Below, piece after piece: positions 15,110 to 15,739 of a DNA stretch of 15,739 nucleotides; within the stretch, counting starts at the first letter, position 1, and each line of letters opens with the position of its first letter. The translations under genes were made by a program, and so were the position numbers. Source of the DNA: Saksenaea vasiformis B4078 (taxonomy: Eukaryota; Mucoromycota; Mucoromycetes; Mucorales; Saksenaeaceae); the NCBI GenBank assembly GCA_000697055.1, contig JNDT01002061.1, positions 1 to 15,739 on the forward strand, written 5' to 3'. The notes under the pieces were generated by a model. It had not been told where the DNA came from, did no database searches, and saw nothing but the letters and a program-made list of their open reading frames with translations.

Positions 15110-15739
15110 GCTGCAAAACTGCTCCAAAATATGGTAGAACTACCAGAACAAGATCGCCATGAATTATTGCAGGAGTCTCACCTATTTGGTCACTTCGGCA
15201 CAGAAGCAATCGTTAAAGATCTGCATAAAAAAGGAATGCACTGGCCAAACTTGAAGGAAGAAGCCTTAAACGTCACAAAATCATGCCCTCAGTGCCAAAA
15301 ATTCAACATAATGTGACATGGTTTTAATCCTTTGCGCCCAATCAGTGCAGATATTCCAGGCGATCACTGGGCAATTGATCTGGCAGGAAAATTACCTGAA
15401 ACACACAACGGCAATACTTACCTTCTGGTGCTCATGGATATCTGTACACGATTTTGCATCCTAAGACTGATCCCTGATAAACAAGCAAAAACCATTGTGC
15501 AGCAGTTAGTGCAAATATTCTGCGACTTTGGTCTACCACGCATACTACAATCTGACAATGGCACTGAATTTGCCAATGAACTCATGGAACTATTTGCAGA
15601 AACAGCTGGTTTTGACCACCGCCTAATTACACCATATCATCCTCAGGCAAATGGCACTGCTGAAAGATGGGTGCAATCTGCAATCAAGGGCATTAAAAAA
15701 CAAATGGAAGGTGCAACAAACGATTGGGATCGATATGTT
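15110..15739 (+). pseudogene. Gypsy Pol integrase, same frame after TGA, partial at window end
   Basis: The pol frame continues without shift after the TGA at 15107-15109 and meets a second TGA at 15314-15316. The HHCC zinc-binding domain lies between (SHLFGHFGTEAIV...SCPQCQK). After the second TGA the catalytic core is open to the window end, with Asp in WAIDLAG (15377-15379), Asp in QSDNGTEF (15554-15556) and Glu in TAERWV (15662-15664). The last pair has the canonical 35-residue spacing. Both TGA codons fall at positions where arginine is plausible, so they are probably CGA decayed to TGA. The C-terminal domain, any chromodomain and the 3' LTR are outside the window. Confidence 0.88.

Noticed and set aside
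4891..15739. Reassigned TGA codon (alternative genetic code), suggested by many in-frame TGA codons
   Set aside because: The TGA sites look like Arg rather than Trp positions, they are confined to decaying elements, CpG-type missense changes accompany them, and TGA appears to end gag normally.

Overview
This looks like a stretch of a eukaryotic, most likely fungal, genome that is almost entirely transposable elements nested in and next to one another. The evidence for a eukaryote is the short GT-AG introns that restore reading frames (48, 55 and 65 nt, plus a less certain 32 nt one), TATA boxes and AATAAA signals at sensible places, AT-rich minisatellites, and five or more transposon families. 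The compact introns with a CTAAC-type branch site, together with this set of families (MULE transposase with an OTU protease, chromodomain-bearing Gypsy, BED-hAT, a fungal Tc1/mariner-like DDE element), suggest an early-diverging fungus such as a Mucoromycota. That placement is inference. I see no ordinary housekeeping gene, tRNA or rRNA.

Layout. Positions 1-1202 (+) hold the tail of a Mutator-like transposase joined through a 48-nt intron to a complete OTU cysteine protease domain with D, C and H in place. Converging on it at 1457-2221 (-) is a three-exon gene for a small CxxC...H zinc-finger-like protein of unknown function. A TTCGAA-palindrome minisatellite follows (2429-2604). At 2806-4210 lies an old Gypsy integrase plus chromodomain remnant, broken by two separate insertions, each with a target duplication. 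From 4215 to 4725 there are AT-rich 26-bp repeats, a hairpin and a purine-rich minisatellite. A complete Tc1/mariner-like element (4728-7450) with 21-bp terminal inverted repeats and a TA duplication sits inside that purine-rich array, which resumes at 7453. Its transposase is one unbroken frame of about 720 codons with six in-frame stops and no frameshift.

After that come the C-terminal half of a hAT transposase (7595-8559, -), a 164-bp repeat also present at 10481, and an AT-rich palindromic block. Next is the N-terminal half of a BED-hAT transposase (9736-11673, +) with its own TATA box and intron, interrupted by a 695-bp solo-LTR-like insertion flanked by TGTAA. The right end (from about 11781) is a much younger Gypsy element. 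Its gag is intact and ends in an ATGA overlap with pol; pol has recognisable protease, reverse transcriptase, RNase H and integrase domains, is broken only by two in-frame TGA codons, and runs off the window.

One theme links the elements. Most inactivating changes are what CpG to TpG/CpA transition would produce: arginine CGA codons read as TGA, catalytic Asp as Asn, arginine as Cys/Trp/Gln. Frame-disrupting indels are rare. This suggests that methylated repeats are being silenced and eroded by cytosine deamination. The MULE/OTU locus lacks this damage and may be the most recently active, or the only selected, part of the window.
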